NCBI GenBank assembly: GCA_001874305.1
Contig: MPCU01000008.1
Location: forward strand, 124,001-188,000
Source of the DNA: Bacteriovorax sp. MedPE-SWde
GTDB taxonomy: Bacteria; Bdellovibrionota; Bacteriovoracia; Bacteriovoracales; Bacteriovoracaceae
Length of the DNA stretch: 64,000 nt
Direction: 5' to 3'
Every line of letters begins with the position of its first letter. The first letter of the stretch is position 1. Made by a program: the position numbers and the translations under genes. Shown in pieces: positions 16,425 through 24,757 of this stretch. Below the pieces are notes generated by a model. The model was not told the origin of the DNA and ran no database searches. It saw only the letters and a program-made list of their open reading frames with translations.

Positions 16425-16787
16425 ATGAAATTTTCATGTGAACACAATGAAATCGAGTACATCATAGAAACAGAAGCTGGTCATCAAACAGATGCCAAGT
16501 ACCACTTCATGCTCTCAAGTGAAGAGAGAAAGAAGTTAGGCTCTGGAGGTATGGGCTACTATCACGTCAATATTACGGCAACGAAAGATGACTCTCAGCT
16601 TGTCTTTATTCTTCAGGGTATTCCGCTCAGTAATGAAGCTGAAGAACAAGTTGAAGACGTAGAAGACTTTTTTGAGAGTCTTACTATTTTTGAAAAAGTT
16701 GAACATATGTTTAGTTTAGAAAATAGAAAAGAAGCATATCCACATTGGGGAACAGAAGATGCAAAGCCTTATTCAGAGACTAAATAA
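16425..16787 (+). CDS. hypothetical acidic cytosolic protein
   Basis: A 120-residue protein I do not recognise. It has no signal or membrane segment and is acidic, especially at residues 70-85 (EAEEQVEDVEDFFES). Strand-like segments alternate in the first 70 residues. It overlaps the TM2 gene by 29 bases and is divergent from the histone gene. Confidence 0.6.
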   Translation: MKFSCEHNEIEYIIETEAGHQTDAKYHFMLSSEERKKLGSGGMGYYHVNITATKDDSQLVFILQGIPLSNEAEEQVEDVEDFFESLTIFEKVEHMFSLENRKEAYPHWGTEDAKPYSETK

Positions 16788-17172
16788 TACTCACAGTAAA
16801 ACTATGGGATACCTACTATGGTTCTTTGGCTTTACTGGAGCACATAGGTTTTACTATGGTAAACCGATTACTGGTACTATCTGGTTTTTTACATTTGGAT
16901 TACTAGGTGTTGGCTGGTTAATAGATCTCTTTCTTATTCCTCAAATGGATGATGAAGCAGATCTTAAGTATCAACAAGGTCTCGTCGACTTTAATATCAC
17001 TTGGGTACTTCTAACTTTCTTAGGAATATTTGGCGTCCACAGACTCTTTATGGGAAGAGTACTTTCTGGACTACTGTACTTTCTAACTGGCGGGTTCTTT
17101 CTCATCGGAGTCATCTATGACTTCTGGACATTGAATGAGCAAATCACTGAAATAAACCAAAGACCAATCTAA
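16759..17172 (+). CDS. membrane protein with two TM2 domains
   Basis: A 137-residue protein. Two copies of the TM2 pattern are visible: FFGFTGAHRFYYGKPITG with a following helix pair and Asp (WLIDLFLIP), then FLGIFGVHRLFMGRVLSG with YDFW. Single TM2 proteins are usually 60-100 residues, so this is a tandem duplication. ATG 16759 has GGGGAA upstream and overlaps the preceding gene; ATG 16804 is the alternative. Function of TM2 proteins in bacteria is unknown. Confidence 0.85.
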   Translation: MQSLIQRLNNTHSKTMGYLLWFFGFTGAHRFYYGKPITGTIWFFTFGLLGVGWLIDLFLIPQMDDEADLKYQQGLVDFNITWVLLTFLGIFGVHRLFMGRVLSGLLYFLTGGFFLIGVIYDFWTLNEQITEINQRPI

Positions 17173-17173
17173 T

Positions 17174-17203
17174 AAAAAAGGCCCTTCTTAGGGCCTTTAG
17201 TTT
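17174..17203. terminator. bidirectional Rho-independent terminator
   Basis: AAAAGGCCC, loop TTCTTA, GGGCCTTTA, between convergent genes. The A/T runs on both sides serve both strands, with the better T run on the minus strand. Confidence 0.85.
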
Positions 17204-17211
17204 ACTCAAAT

Positions 17212-17784
17212 TTATCTACAAGAACCTTGATGCTGATAAACTTTATCATGATAGTTATTTCTTGCTGAATAAGAACCAGCATCTAGACCTCTATCAAATA
17301 GAGTAAGGCTTAGATCTTCAACAGTATGCTTCATTCTATATTCAACTAACCTTTGTCCATTGTAAGTATCATAGACAGTCCAGCAGCGACGGTTTCTTCC
17401 TCCGCCCTCACAGACTTGTCTTGCAACCTGATACGTACACGATTCCCAATCGTGTCTGAGAGGTCCATAAGTCGTGTTATTAACGATTCCACCACAGGCC
17501 TCAAAGCTTTGGTCCCACTGATTTTCCTTTAGGCAAAACTCACCTTCTGAAGGCAATTTAATATTCTTAGCTAACTTAAACTTTATCTTCTTTCCCATGA
17601 CTTCAAATTTACCTTTTCTCTTTGAAGAGAAAGATATCTTTAAAGAATGAGTTCCTGCTGGAACAGTTACCGAGTTTTTCTTATCATTAAAAGTCAGCTT
17701 TGAAGTTGATTCAAGAGTTCCTTTAAAGCTCTTACAACTTGCAAGAGTGATAATTGTGGTCATAACAAATAATAGTTTTTTCAT
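17212..17784 (-). CDS. putative lipoprotein of unknown function
   Basis: A 190-residue protein with a lipobox (TLASC, Cys17). The N-terminal half is basic and strand-rich; the C-terminal half has six further cysteines (FCLKE, EACGG, ESCTY, QVCEG, RCWTV, GSCR) that could form disulfides in the periplasm. No family recognised. Its own terminator is the bidirectional one at 17174-17203. Confidence 0.65.
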   Translation of the reverse strand: MKKLLFVMTTIITLASCKSFKGTLESTSKLTFNDKKNSVTVPAGTHSLKISFSSKRKGKFEVMGKKIKFKLAKNIKLPSEGEFCLKENQWDQSFEACGGIVNNTTYGPLRHDWESCTYQVARQVCEGGGRNRRCWTVYDTYNGQRLVEYRMKHTVEDLSLTLFDRGLDAGSYSARNNYHDKVYQHQGSCR

Positions 17785-18018
17785 ATTTACCTCAAATTCA
17801 ATTTTCCTATTTGTTAATATTTCACAAAAGTAATAATTTTTATAGACGCTTCACATCAAGTTATTGATTAGTCGAAAAATAAAATTTATCTAGCAATAAA
17901 ATACGCCCTGTATTAATTTCAATTACTGACATTCGTCATGTTTTTTTTTCTAATTTGCCTTAAGATGGGATTCATATTACAACAGTAAACGACTAGATTT
18001 ATAACACGGAGAAATTAA

Positions 18019-18246
18019 ATGAGTGCTCAAAACACGAAGGTATTCACATCATCAATCGTTCCAGCTGGAGAGCAAATTGTTCCAGTAAGACCATCAAAGA
18101 ATGTTGCTAGCTCAATGACAATTGAAGTTTTTCACATTGCTTGTTTTATTGGTGTTTTCGCATTCCTATTCGCAGGAATTTGGAAGAAAGCTGTTGCAAT
18201 GGATAGAGCTGAAAAGAAAGCTGCAGCAAATAAAGTAGAAGCTTAA
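18019..18246 (+). CDS. small single-pass membrane protein
   Basis: A 75-residue protein with one membrane helix (about 36-55, EVFHIACFIGVFAFLFAGIW) followed by a charged Ala/Lys tail. ACGGAG is placed well before the ATG, and a strong terminator follows, so it is a real monocistronic gene. No family recognised. The 234 bases upstream hold no other gene; a weak TTGCCT/TACAAC pair near 17956-17984 could be its promoter. Confidence 0.75.
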   Translation: MSAQNTKVFTSSIVPAGEQIVPVRPSKNVASSMTIEVFHIACFIGVFAFLFAGIWKKAVAMDRAEKKAAANKVEA

Positions 18247-18266
18247 GAATAAGATCGATATATAAT

Positions 18267-18297
18267 AAAAAGGACCTTCAATAGGTCCTTTTTTTTT
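18267..18297. terminator. Rho-independent terminator between small membrane gene and dtd
   Basis: AAAAAGGACCT, loop TCAAT, AGGTCCT and a run of nine T. Convergent genes on both sides. Confidence 0.9.
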
Positions 18298-18299
18298 GG

Positions 18300-18734
18300 C
18301 TAAAAATCAAAGCTAAAAGTAACTGGCCCATCATTTACAATCGCTACTTCCATCGTGGCGCCAAAAACACCTTTTTTCACTGGCACTTCCTTAGCGAGCT
18401 CTAAGCAAAGCTCCTCAAATAAGTCATTGGCCTTTGAAGGGTCCATTGAATTATCAAAGCTTGGACGATTACCTTTTTTTCCATTCCACGAAAGTGTAAA
18501 CTGACTAACAAGTAGTAACTCTCCACCAACTTGCAGAATATTTTGATTCATTCTTCCTTCATCGTCTTGAAAGATTCTATAAGCAGGAATCTTCTTAGCT
18601 GCCCTATGTATCGTCTTTATATCATCGTCACTTTCAATGCATACTAAGATATTAAGTCCTCTACCTATAGAAGAAACGACTTTACCTTCGACACTTACTG
18701 ATGACGACTTCACTCTTTGGATTATGATTTTCAT
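18300..18734 (-). CDS. dtd: D-aminoacyl-tRNA deacylase
   Basis: A 144-residue protein, the normal length of Dtd. Family motifs present: start MKIIIQRVKSSSVSVEG, the catalytic-site SQFTL (LLLVSQFTLSW) and the cross-subunit NDGPVTF (usual form NxGPxT). It removes D-amino acids (and glycine) wrongly attached to tRNA. It follows the coiled-coil gene by 19 bases and probably shares its transcript. Confidence 0.95.
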   Translation of the reverse strand: MKIIIQRVKSSSVSVEGKVVSSIGRGLNILVCIESDDDIKTIHRAAKKIPAYRIFQDDEGRMNQNILQVGGELLLVSQFTLSWNGKKGNRPSFDNSMDPSKANDLFEELCLELAKEVPVKKGVFGATMEVAIVNDGPVTFSFDF

Positions 18735-18753
18735 AAGGTTATTTTAACGGAGA

Positions 18754-20679
18754 TTAAGACTGATAGTCTTTAACTTTTTCAAGCTCATATGCACGCTTTA
18801 AATCTTTTATTCTTGTCTCGTAGTTTTCAACCATACGATTCTTTTGATATTCAGCATCTTTCATTACTCTTTCTAATTTTGCATGGGCCTGGTTCATTTT
18901 AGACTTTAGCTCATGCTGATGGTTGAGAATATCTTGTTGCTTTTCACCTTCATACTTTCTGACAAGCTTTGTATTGTGAACATCATTCTCTCTACGGATC
19001 TTAGCAACCTCATTGTCAAAACGACTCTTGAGTTCTTTCTTAGATCTATCAAAATCCTTTTGCATGTCTTGAATTCGTGTTTTATTTTCATTCTTTTGAG
19101 CAGTTTGCATCTCATTATAAAACTTAGATTCTGACTCTTGCTTAATCTGTGAGTTTTTAGAAAGTCTATCTAGCTTAGCTAATGAATAATCCTTTGTTCT
19201 AGCAAGTTCTGCTTCTTGAGCTTTAAATTTCTGCTCATAACTTTCAACAATCTTATCAACCTTACGATTAAACTCTTCTCTTTGATTCTTCATTGTCTGC
19301 TCAACAGACTTTCTCGTCATCTCAGCAATATCTTTCTTTTCAATCGCATACTCACTTTGAAGATCTCTGACATTTTGAAGATTAGAGTTTTCAAGCTTGA
19401 TAACATTGTCGCCAAAGTGTTCTCTCTGTCTGTTTAATAAGTTCTTATAAAACTTACTATCTCTTAGTGAAGACTCTTCATGCATAGTATCTTTATTTCT
19501 AAGTTCTCTATTGTACGACTTCTCAAGTGTTACTTGTTCTTTTCTATTTCTTTCAATATTACGATAAAGGTTATTATTAAAATCTTCCTTCATCCTATCC
19601 ATATTTTGTCTTTCTACAAAGTTTCTTTCTTTGACCTGACCATCAACATGTTTGTCCATCTCTTCAAGGTCTTTTTCAAACTTTATTCGCTGATCAAACA
19701 TCAGTTCTCTCATTCCATCAAGTCTGGCTTCATAACCATCCCTAATTTCCTGCTTTTGAAATTCAACACCTTCTCCACGAAGAGAGCGATCCATAATTTC
19801 GTCTTTTTCTTTATTTAAGAAGTAAACTTGCTCCTGCCCTTCTCTTAGTTGAGTAGCCCTATCTTTTGCAAACTTCTCCTGAAGTGATTTATAATCTCTT
19901 TGACTGGCGTTTTCCATTCTTGTAACTGATCTATTAAAGGTATCAGTCATGTGATCAATTTCACCACGGTCATCACTTCGAGATCGTGCTAGTTCGGTTT
20001 CATATCTTGCATTTGATCTATCAAACTCACTCTTGTGATTAGTTACAACTTTTTCGAATTTATCGTCGTAATAGTCCTTCACTTCCCTAACATTCTTCCC
20101 ATGCTCTTTCATAACAGCATCAGAATCAGCTCGATGTAGCTTTACTAAGCTTTTCTTTTGAGAAGTCATATCATCACGTAACTGCTTTACAGTAACCTTT
20201 GACTTGTCTTGGATTTCGTCGATTAAACCTTGAGAGTTCTTATCTTTGATCTCCATTTTTCTATTTAGGTTCTCTTTCGTATTATCTAACTGCTGCTCAC
20301 TTGTGTACTTATGTTGAGCCAGAGCTTCATCGTATGAGTTCTTTATTCCAAAGAGTTTATTTTGAAAACCTTCAGATAACTTCATTCTATCTTCTCTAAA
20401 GCCATCTCTTTGATCTGCTATTTTACTCTTATAGCCATCTCGACGCTCCTCGAGCAACTTAACTGTCTTCTTATTGATGACTTCTATCTTATCTTGATTT
20501 TCATCTTCTAAGACTTTGCGCTTTGACTGATTATTTTCACGCATCTCATCCATCAAGAGATCATTAGTCTCATTGATATTTTTGATCTGGGATTCATAAC
20601 TCTTTTTTAGCTTAGCTACTGAGTTCTGATGCCCTTCTCGCATTTCGGATAATTGGCCTGAATAATCACTTACTTTCAT
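18754..20679 (-). CDS. giant coiled-coil protein, paralogue of 49226-51172
   Basis: About 641 residues, almost entirely charged heptad-like alpha helix (Lys, Glu, Asp, Arg, Gln, Asn), with no signal peptide or membrane segment. I place the start at ATG 20679 because MKVSDYSGQL then lines up with MEINDYSTRL of the paralogue; ATG 20700 has a better AAAGG and would add seven residues. Homology to the other copy is clear near residue 410 (DSKFYKNLLNRQREHFGD against DSQYSKKLLTSQRQAFGD). It could be a cytoskeletal filament or scaffold in the manner of Ccp of Bdellovibrio; that is an inference only. Confidence 0.8.
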   Translation of the reverse strand: MKVSDYSGQLSEMREGHQNSVAKLKKSYESQIKNINETNDLLMDEMRENNQSKRKVLEDENQDKIEVINKKTVKLLEERRDGYKSKIADQRDGFREDRMKLSEGFQNKLFGIKNSYDEALAQHKYTSEQQLDNTKENLNRKMEIKDKNSQGLIDEIQDKSKVTVKQLRDDMTSQKKSLVKLHRADSDAVMKEHGKNVREVKDYYDDKFEKVVTNHKSEFDRSNARYETELARSRSDDRGEIDHMTDTFNRSVTRMENASQRDYKSLQEKFAKDRATQLREGQEQVYFLNKEKDEIMDRSLRGEGVEFQKQEIRDGYEARLDGMRELMFDQRIKFEKDLEEMDKHVDGQVKERNFVERQNMDRMKEDFNNNLYRNIERNRKEQVTLEKSYNRELRNKDTMHEESSLRDSKFYKNLLNRQREHFGDNVIKLENSNLQNVRDLQSEYAIEKKDIAEMTRKSVEQTMKNQREEFNRKVDKIVESYEQKFKAQEAELARTKDYSLAKLDRLSKNSQIKQESESKFYNEMQTAQKNENKTRIQDMQKDFDRSKKELKSRFDNEVAKIRRENDVHNTKLVRKYEGEKQQDILNHQHELKSKMNQAHAKLERVMKDAEYQKNRMVENYETRIKDLKRAYELEKVKDYQS

Positions 20680-20834
20680 AAACCACACTGTTAAGCGCAT
20701 AATACACGCCTTTAAATTATAGAATAAATAGAGTTTAGTTTTCAGTAGGAAAATCTCCCCTTAAAGACTGAGAATAGAGCTCAGGTTTAATTCTTCCCCT
20801 TATATTTTCGACAACTTATGACTAGAATAAATTC

Positions 20835-21281
20835 ATGATAGGAAATAAAGAAAGTTATTTGAACTTATGGCGTGCCGTAATTGGGCTTACAGCAATTGAT
20901 GGCGTAGTTACTGACCAAGAAAAAGAATGGCTAGACACCTTTCTCGTTAATATTCGACTTGAAGGCGACGAGCTTGAAATTCTAAAAAATGATATGAAGG
21001 ACCCTAAAAACCCTTCTCCATTTATAGATAAAGTAACCGACGCTGCTCACCTCTCACAGCTTCATCACCTTGCGAATATCATTTTCAAGTCAGATAACTT
21101 TGATCATAAAGAAAGTGTTTATCTCGATAAGATCAATAAATTGATTGAGTCGAAGATTGACATGATGAGTGCTATGCGTAAATCACAAGATCATATTGCA
21201 GAGCTAGAGATGATAAAGAAACAAAAGCAAGGTCAGATAAAAGGCTTTTTCTTGCACCTCGTCGATATCTTTAAGAAGTAA
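20835..21281 (+). CDS. TerB-like domain protein
   Basis: A 148-residue all-helical soluble protein. The first ~110 residues resemble TerB-type domains (AIDGVVTDQEKEWLDTFL, then a second acidic helix start at KSDNFDHKESVYLDKI). The rest is a charged helix ending in a hydrophobic tail GFFLHLVDIFKK. Function of stand-alone TerB-like proteins is not settled. Divergent from the coiled-coil gene, with 155 bases between. Confidence 0.5.
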   Translation: MIGNKESYLNLWRAVIGLTAIDGVVTDQEKEWLDTFLVNIRLEGDELEILKNDMKDPKNPSPFIDKVTDAAHLSQLHHLANIIFKSDNFDHKESVYLDKINKLIESKIDMMSAMRKSQDHIAELEMIKKQKQGQIKGFFLHLVDIFKK

Positions 21282-21383
21282 TATAACGCTTCGCTCTTTA
21301 AATTTATCGCTATCCTTTTGAAATTGAAATTTCTATGCTAGATTTGTGCACTAAATTATCTCAATTATCAAAAGGAAGTCATA

Positions 21384-22067
21384 ATGAATGATCTACAAAT
21401 GAATCAACTTCTCAAGATGGCCGGTCACCTATTCCGTCCAAACCCTTGGCACGGTGTTGCTCTTTGGTCTGATGAAGCAAAGAAAGAAATCAATGCATAT
21501 ATTGAAATCGTACCAACAGATAGAGTTAAGTATGAAATCGATAAAGATACAGGATATCTTAAAGTAGATAGACCTCAAAAGTTTTCTAATATTATTCCTG
21601 CACTATACGGTCTTATTCCAAGAACATATTCTGCTGAAAAGTCTGCTGAATATACAATGAAGCAAACTGGTAGAGACGGGCTTTTTGGTGATGCTGACCC
21701 TTTAGATATTTGTGTTCTTACAGAGAAGAGTATTTCTCATGGTGATATTCTTGTAAACTGTGTACCTATTGGTGGATTTAGAATGCTAGACGGTGGTGAA
21801 GTTGATGATAAAATCGTTGCTGTTTTAAAAGACGATGCAATCTATGGTGACATGAAAGATATTTCAGAATGTCCAAAATCTATCCTAGATAAGCTTAAGC
21901 ATTACTTCTTAACTTACAAGCAGATCCCTGCTGATGGTGAAGAAGCAAAAATTGAAATCACTGGTCTTTACGGTAGAGAAGAAGCTCTAAAGATTATCGA
22001 TCTTGGTATTGAAGATTACAATGACAAGTTCAGCACAGAGTGGTTCACGAAGAAAGCAAATGACTAA
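21384..22067 (+). CDS. ppa: family I soluble inorganic pyrophosphatase
   Basis: A 227-residue protein with family blocks: EIVPTDRVKYEIDKDTG, the metal-binding GDADPLDICVL (usual DxDPxD), DDKIVAVLKDD and LKHYFLTYK. It hydrolyses pyrophosphate in the cytosol and pulls biosynthetic reactions forward. It is longer than the E. coli enzyme (about 175), with an N-terminal extension of ~40 residues. GGAAG precedes the ATG. Confidence 0.93.
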   Translation: MNDLQMNQLLKMAGHLFRPNPWHGVALWSDEAKKEINAYIEIVPTDRVKYEIDKDTGYLKVDRPQKFSNIIPALYGLIPRTYSAEKSAEYTMKQTGRDGLFGDADPLDICVLTEKSISHGDILVNCVPIGGFRMLDGGEVDDKIVAVLKDDAIYGDMKDISECPKSILDKLKHYFLTYKQIPADGEEAKIEITGLYGREEALKIIDLGIEDYNDKFSTEWFTKKAND

Positions 22068-22085
22068 TTCATAGTCTTATATATG

Positions 22086-22119
22086 AGCACGTCACTTCAA
22101 AACTGACGTGCTTGATTTC
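22086..22119 (+). terminator. Rho-independent terminator of ppa
   Basis: AGCACGTCA (22086-22094), loop, TGACGTGCT (22104-22112), then a T-rich tract. The hairpin reaches into the last codons of the convergent transporter gene. Confidence 0.65.
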
Positions 22120-23003
22120 TTTTGTTCTTTCAACATAAACATACTCAAAATAATAATTAAAGCTCCCAGACTTTCATACAGACTTAAGCGTCGACCATAG
22201 ATAAGTCCATCAAGAAGAAGAGCAATCGGTGGAACAAAGAATGTTACTGTCGATGCTTTAACTGCTCCAAAAACATCTATTAAACGATAAAATATAATGA
22301 ATGCAAAGCATGTAGAAAATAATGATAAATAAATCACACTCAAATAGTTTTGAGTTTTAACTAATAATGAAAAGTCCGGAACTCCATCAACAATTAGCAA
22401 TATAATACAGAGATATATAAGAGAAACAACTTGTTGAATAATTGTATTAACACTCTTAACGATAATTTTATTATGACTTAATATCTTCTTATTGAGATTT
22501 ATACCTACTGAATAGAATAAGGCCATAACGACAAGCGCTACTAGCCCATATACCTCCTCCATATTTCCAGAGAGGCTAAGCTTTGGTCCAAAGATAAAGG
22601 CCAGACCAGAAACGCCCATTACGAGACCTAATATTTTCTTCTTTGTAATATCTTTCCCTCCATCAAAGAAAAGAATTGAAATAATCAGAGTCCAAAATGG
22701 AACAGTACCATTAAGAATTCCAGCAATACTCGGAGAAACAAATCTTTCGCCCCAAAAAAGAAGACTGAAAGGAATACCAATGGAGCAAAGTCCCGCTACA
22801 GAAGCAAAGAACAACTCTCTTCCCCACCATCCAATAGGAAGAGATAGTTTATTTCTATAAATAATAAATAGAAAGATTATTGCGAAAAATACTCTATAAA
22901 AAGCGGCAGTAAAAGAAGGGATATCTTCTATCAAATATTTAATTGCGACAAATGAGCCACCCCAGAATAAAGATAGCAGTCCGAAAAGTAGGTAGTTTAT
23001 CAT
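22092..23003 (-). CDS. EamA/DMT-superfamily membrane transporter
   Basis: A 303-residue protein with ten predicted membrane helices in two EamA repeats (about 1-140 and 150-290); the family's Pro/Gly-rich helix turns (SLFWGGSFVAIKYL at the start, FFVPPIALLLDGLIYGRRLS near the end) are clear. Probably an exporter of amino acids or other small metabolites at the inner membrane; the substrate cannot be told. Converges on ppa. Confidence 0.88.
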   Translation of the reverse strand: MINYLLFGLLSLFWGGSFVAIKYLIEDIPSFTAAFYRVFFAIIFLFIIYRNKLSLPIGWWGRELFFASVAGLCSIGIPFSLLFWGERFVSPSIAGILNGTVPFWTLIISILFFDGGKDITKKKILGLVMGVSGLAFIFGPKLSLSGNMEEVYGLVALVVMALFYSVGINLNKKILSHNKIIVKSVNTIIQQVVSLIYLCIILLIVDGVPDFSLLVKTQNYLSVIYLSLFSTCFAFIIFYRLIDVFGAVKASTVTFFVPPIALLLDGLIYGRRLSLYESLGALIIILSMFMLKEQKKSSTSVLK

Positions 23004-23046
23004 CTACCTACTTTAATCATAAAAAGATATTAACTCTATATCTATT

Positions 23047-23505
23047 TTACCAAGTCGTTTGTTTCAATCTATTAAGTTCGCAAAAAAGTCGCTTACGAGT
23101 TACCACCCCAAGAAAAATACCTTCCTCATCAACAACTGGATAAATCTGAAAATGATTCTTCATAAATAACTCTGTAATATAAAGAAGAGGCTCATTTTGA
23201 TGAATAGTCATAAGGGTACGTGACATATAATCACCTACCGCCCCTACTCCTTCATTATAGTACTTCATATCCAATAGGAACTTGAGGCAATCCTTTTCAG
23301 AGAGAAGCCCTATCAGCTTACCTTTCTTATTAACAACAGGCGCTCCAGAGAGGCCATGGCTAGCGAGGAGATCGCATGCTTCAACGATACTCATTTCTTC
23401 ATTAAAAGTTAGTGCTGACTTTAGAATAATATCATCTGCGGTCTTGTTTGATTGAATTTCAAGCTCTGTTTCATGCTTCACAAGGTGATGCGTATAATTA
23501 ACCAT
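23047..23505 (-). CDS. tandem CBS-domain protein
   Basis: A 152-residue protein with two CBS domains: first near residues 20-75 (SHGLSGAPVVNKKGKLIGLL), second near 90-145 (FQIYPVVDEEGIFLGVVTR). The start is ATG 23505, with GGAGG four bases upstream; the longer frame to 23595 has no ribosome site. CBS pairs bind adenine nucleotides and act as energy sensors; there is no attached catalytic domain. Confidence 0.88.
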   Translation of the reverse strand: MVNYTHHLVKHETELEIQSNKTADDIILKSALTFNEEMSIVEACDLLASHGLSGAPVVNKKGKLIGLLSEKDCLKFLLDMKYYNEGVGAVGDYMSRTLMTIHQNEPLLYITELFMKNHFQIYPVVDEEGIFLGVVTRKRLFCELNRLKQTTW

Positions 23506-23788
23506 ACTGCCTCCATAGGATCTCCTAACCACTCTATAATGAGGCAAAACTACTAGATTTAAAAATGTCGCATCACTCCAAAATAAAGTAGTCATATTTC
23601 AGCCATTTACATATACATCATAAATATAAACTATCTAGAACAGTATAAAGTAATGTAATTTCAGTATTTTTAGGCGTTTTCTTCTGACTTATCATAAGAT
23701 ATATTCGAAAAACCAAAATATGGTATGCAATATTATTAGGCAGACCTGACTCATCATCTGCCTCATCATAAGTCCAAAAAAGGTTTAT

Positions 23789-24757
23789 ATGAAAAGACTA
23801 ATTACAATCCTATCACTCATTCTGACAGTAAATTTATTTGCTACTAATCTTGCAGTAAATAATGAACACTCACAAATTAAATTTAAAATTCCATACATGG
23901 GATTTTCAACAGTAGAAGGTCGCTTTAAGAAGTTTTCTATTTCCTATGTTATGAAAGACTTAACAATCACTTCTCTTGAAGGAAAGATTGAAGTTAAATC
24001 AATCGATACTCATGATAAGAAACGTGACTCACATTTAAGGAAACCGGATTTCTTCTACACAGAAAGATTCCCACTAATGAAAGTTTCTTTTAAAGGTAGT
24101 GCTAAACTACAAACAAATAAAGCTATCGACTTTCCTGTTAAACTTACGATCAAAGACGTTACAAAAACAGTTAATTTAAAACTGACATACCTAGGTTTAA
24201 AAAAAGATCCATGGACAAAGAAAGAAGGTCACTACTTTAAACTAGGTGGACAACTTAACCGCTATGACTTTGGACTTAAATGGAATAAGAAACTCGACAC
24301 TGGTGATGGATTTGTCATCGGAGATAAAGTCGACTTAGAAATTATAATTGAATCTTACCAGGTTAATGAAAAGCCAGCATTTTCCCGCTTCTACAAGCAT
24401 CGTAGTAAGCGGGCCCACTCAGTGAAAGTTGAAGATCAAGTTGTTACAAAAGAGTATGTCCAACCAACAAAGCCAGTTTCTACAAAACATAATATCGATA
24501 AAAATAGTGAGTACTCTTCTCCGGCTACCGTAGTTGTAACTGTTATAAGTGGATTCGTTATTTTCATCGTAATTATTGTTATTGGAATCTTTGGTCAAAA
24601 ATACCTTACAGAGCTTCTTGAGAAAATGGGTGTGTCAGAGAGATGGACATTCATTATATCAAGTATGATCATTGTAGTAATTCTAGTAGAAATATCAATT
24701 CTCACAGCTCCGTATATGGGCTGGGGAGTTTCCCCACTTATGAAGTTCTTTAAGTAA
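23789..24757 (+). CDS. YceI-domain protein with two C-terminal membrane helices
   Basis: A 322-residue protein with a signal peptide (to about 18), a YceI lipocalin-like barrel at residues ~20-190 (NEHSQIKFKIPYMGFSTVEG; DSHLRKPDFFYTERFP; KDVTKTVNLKLTYLG; YDFGLKW), a Lys-rich linker and two membrane helices (about 248-268 and 288-310). YceI barrels bind polyisoprenoid lipids in the periplasm; ordinary members are soluble and ~190 residues, so the anchor is unusual. The stop TAA shares its last base with the ATG of the MATE gene. An AGGCAGA/TCTGCCT hairpin (23738-23763) lies in its leader. Confidence 0.85.
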   Translation: MKRLITILSLILTVNLFATNLAVNNEHSQIKFKIPYMGFSTVEGRFKKFSISYVMKDLTITSLEGKIEVKSIDTHDKKRDSHLRKPDFFYTERFPLMKVSFKGSAKLQTNKAIDFPVKLTIKDVTKTVNLKLTYLGLKKDPWTKKEGHYFKLGGQLNRYDFGLKWNKKLDTGDGFVIGDKVDLEIIIESYQVNEKPAFSRFYKHRSKRAHSVKVEDQVVTKEYVQPTKPVSTKHNIDKNSEYSSPATVVVTVISGFVIFIVIIVIGIFGQKYLTELLEKMGVSERWTFIISSMIIVVILVEISILTAPYMGWGVSPLMKFFK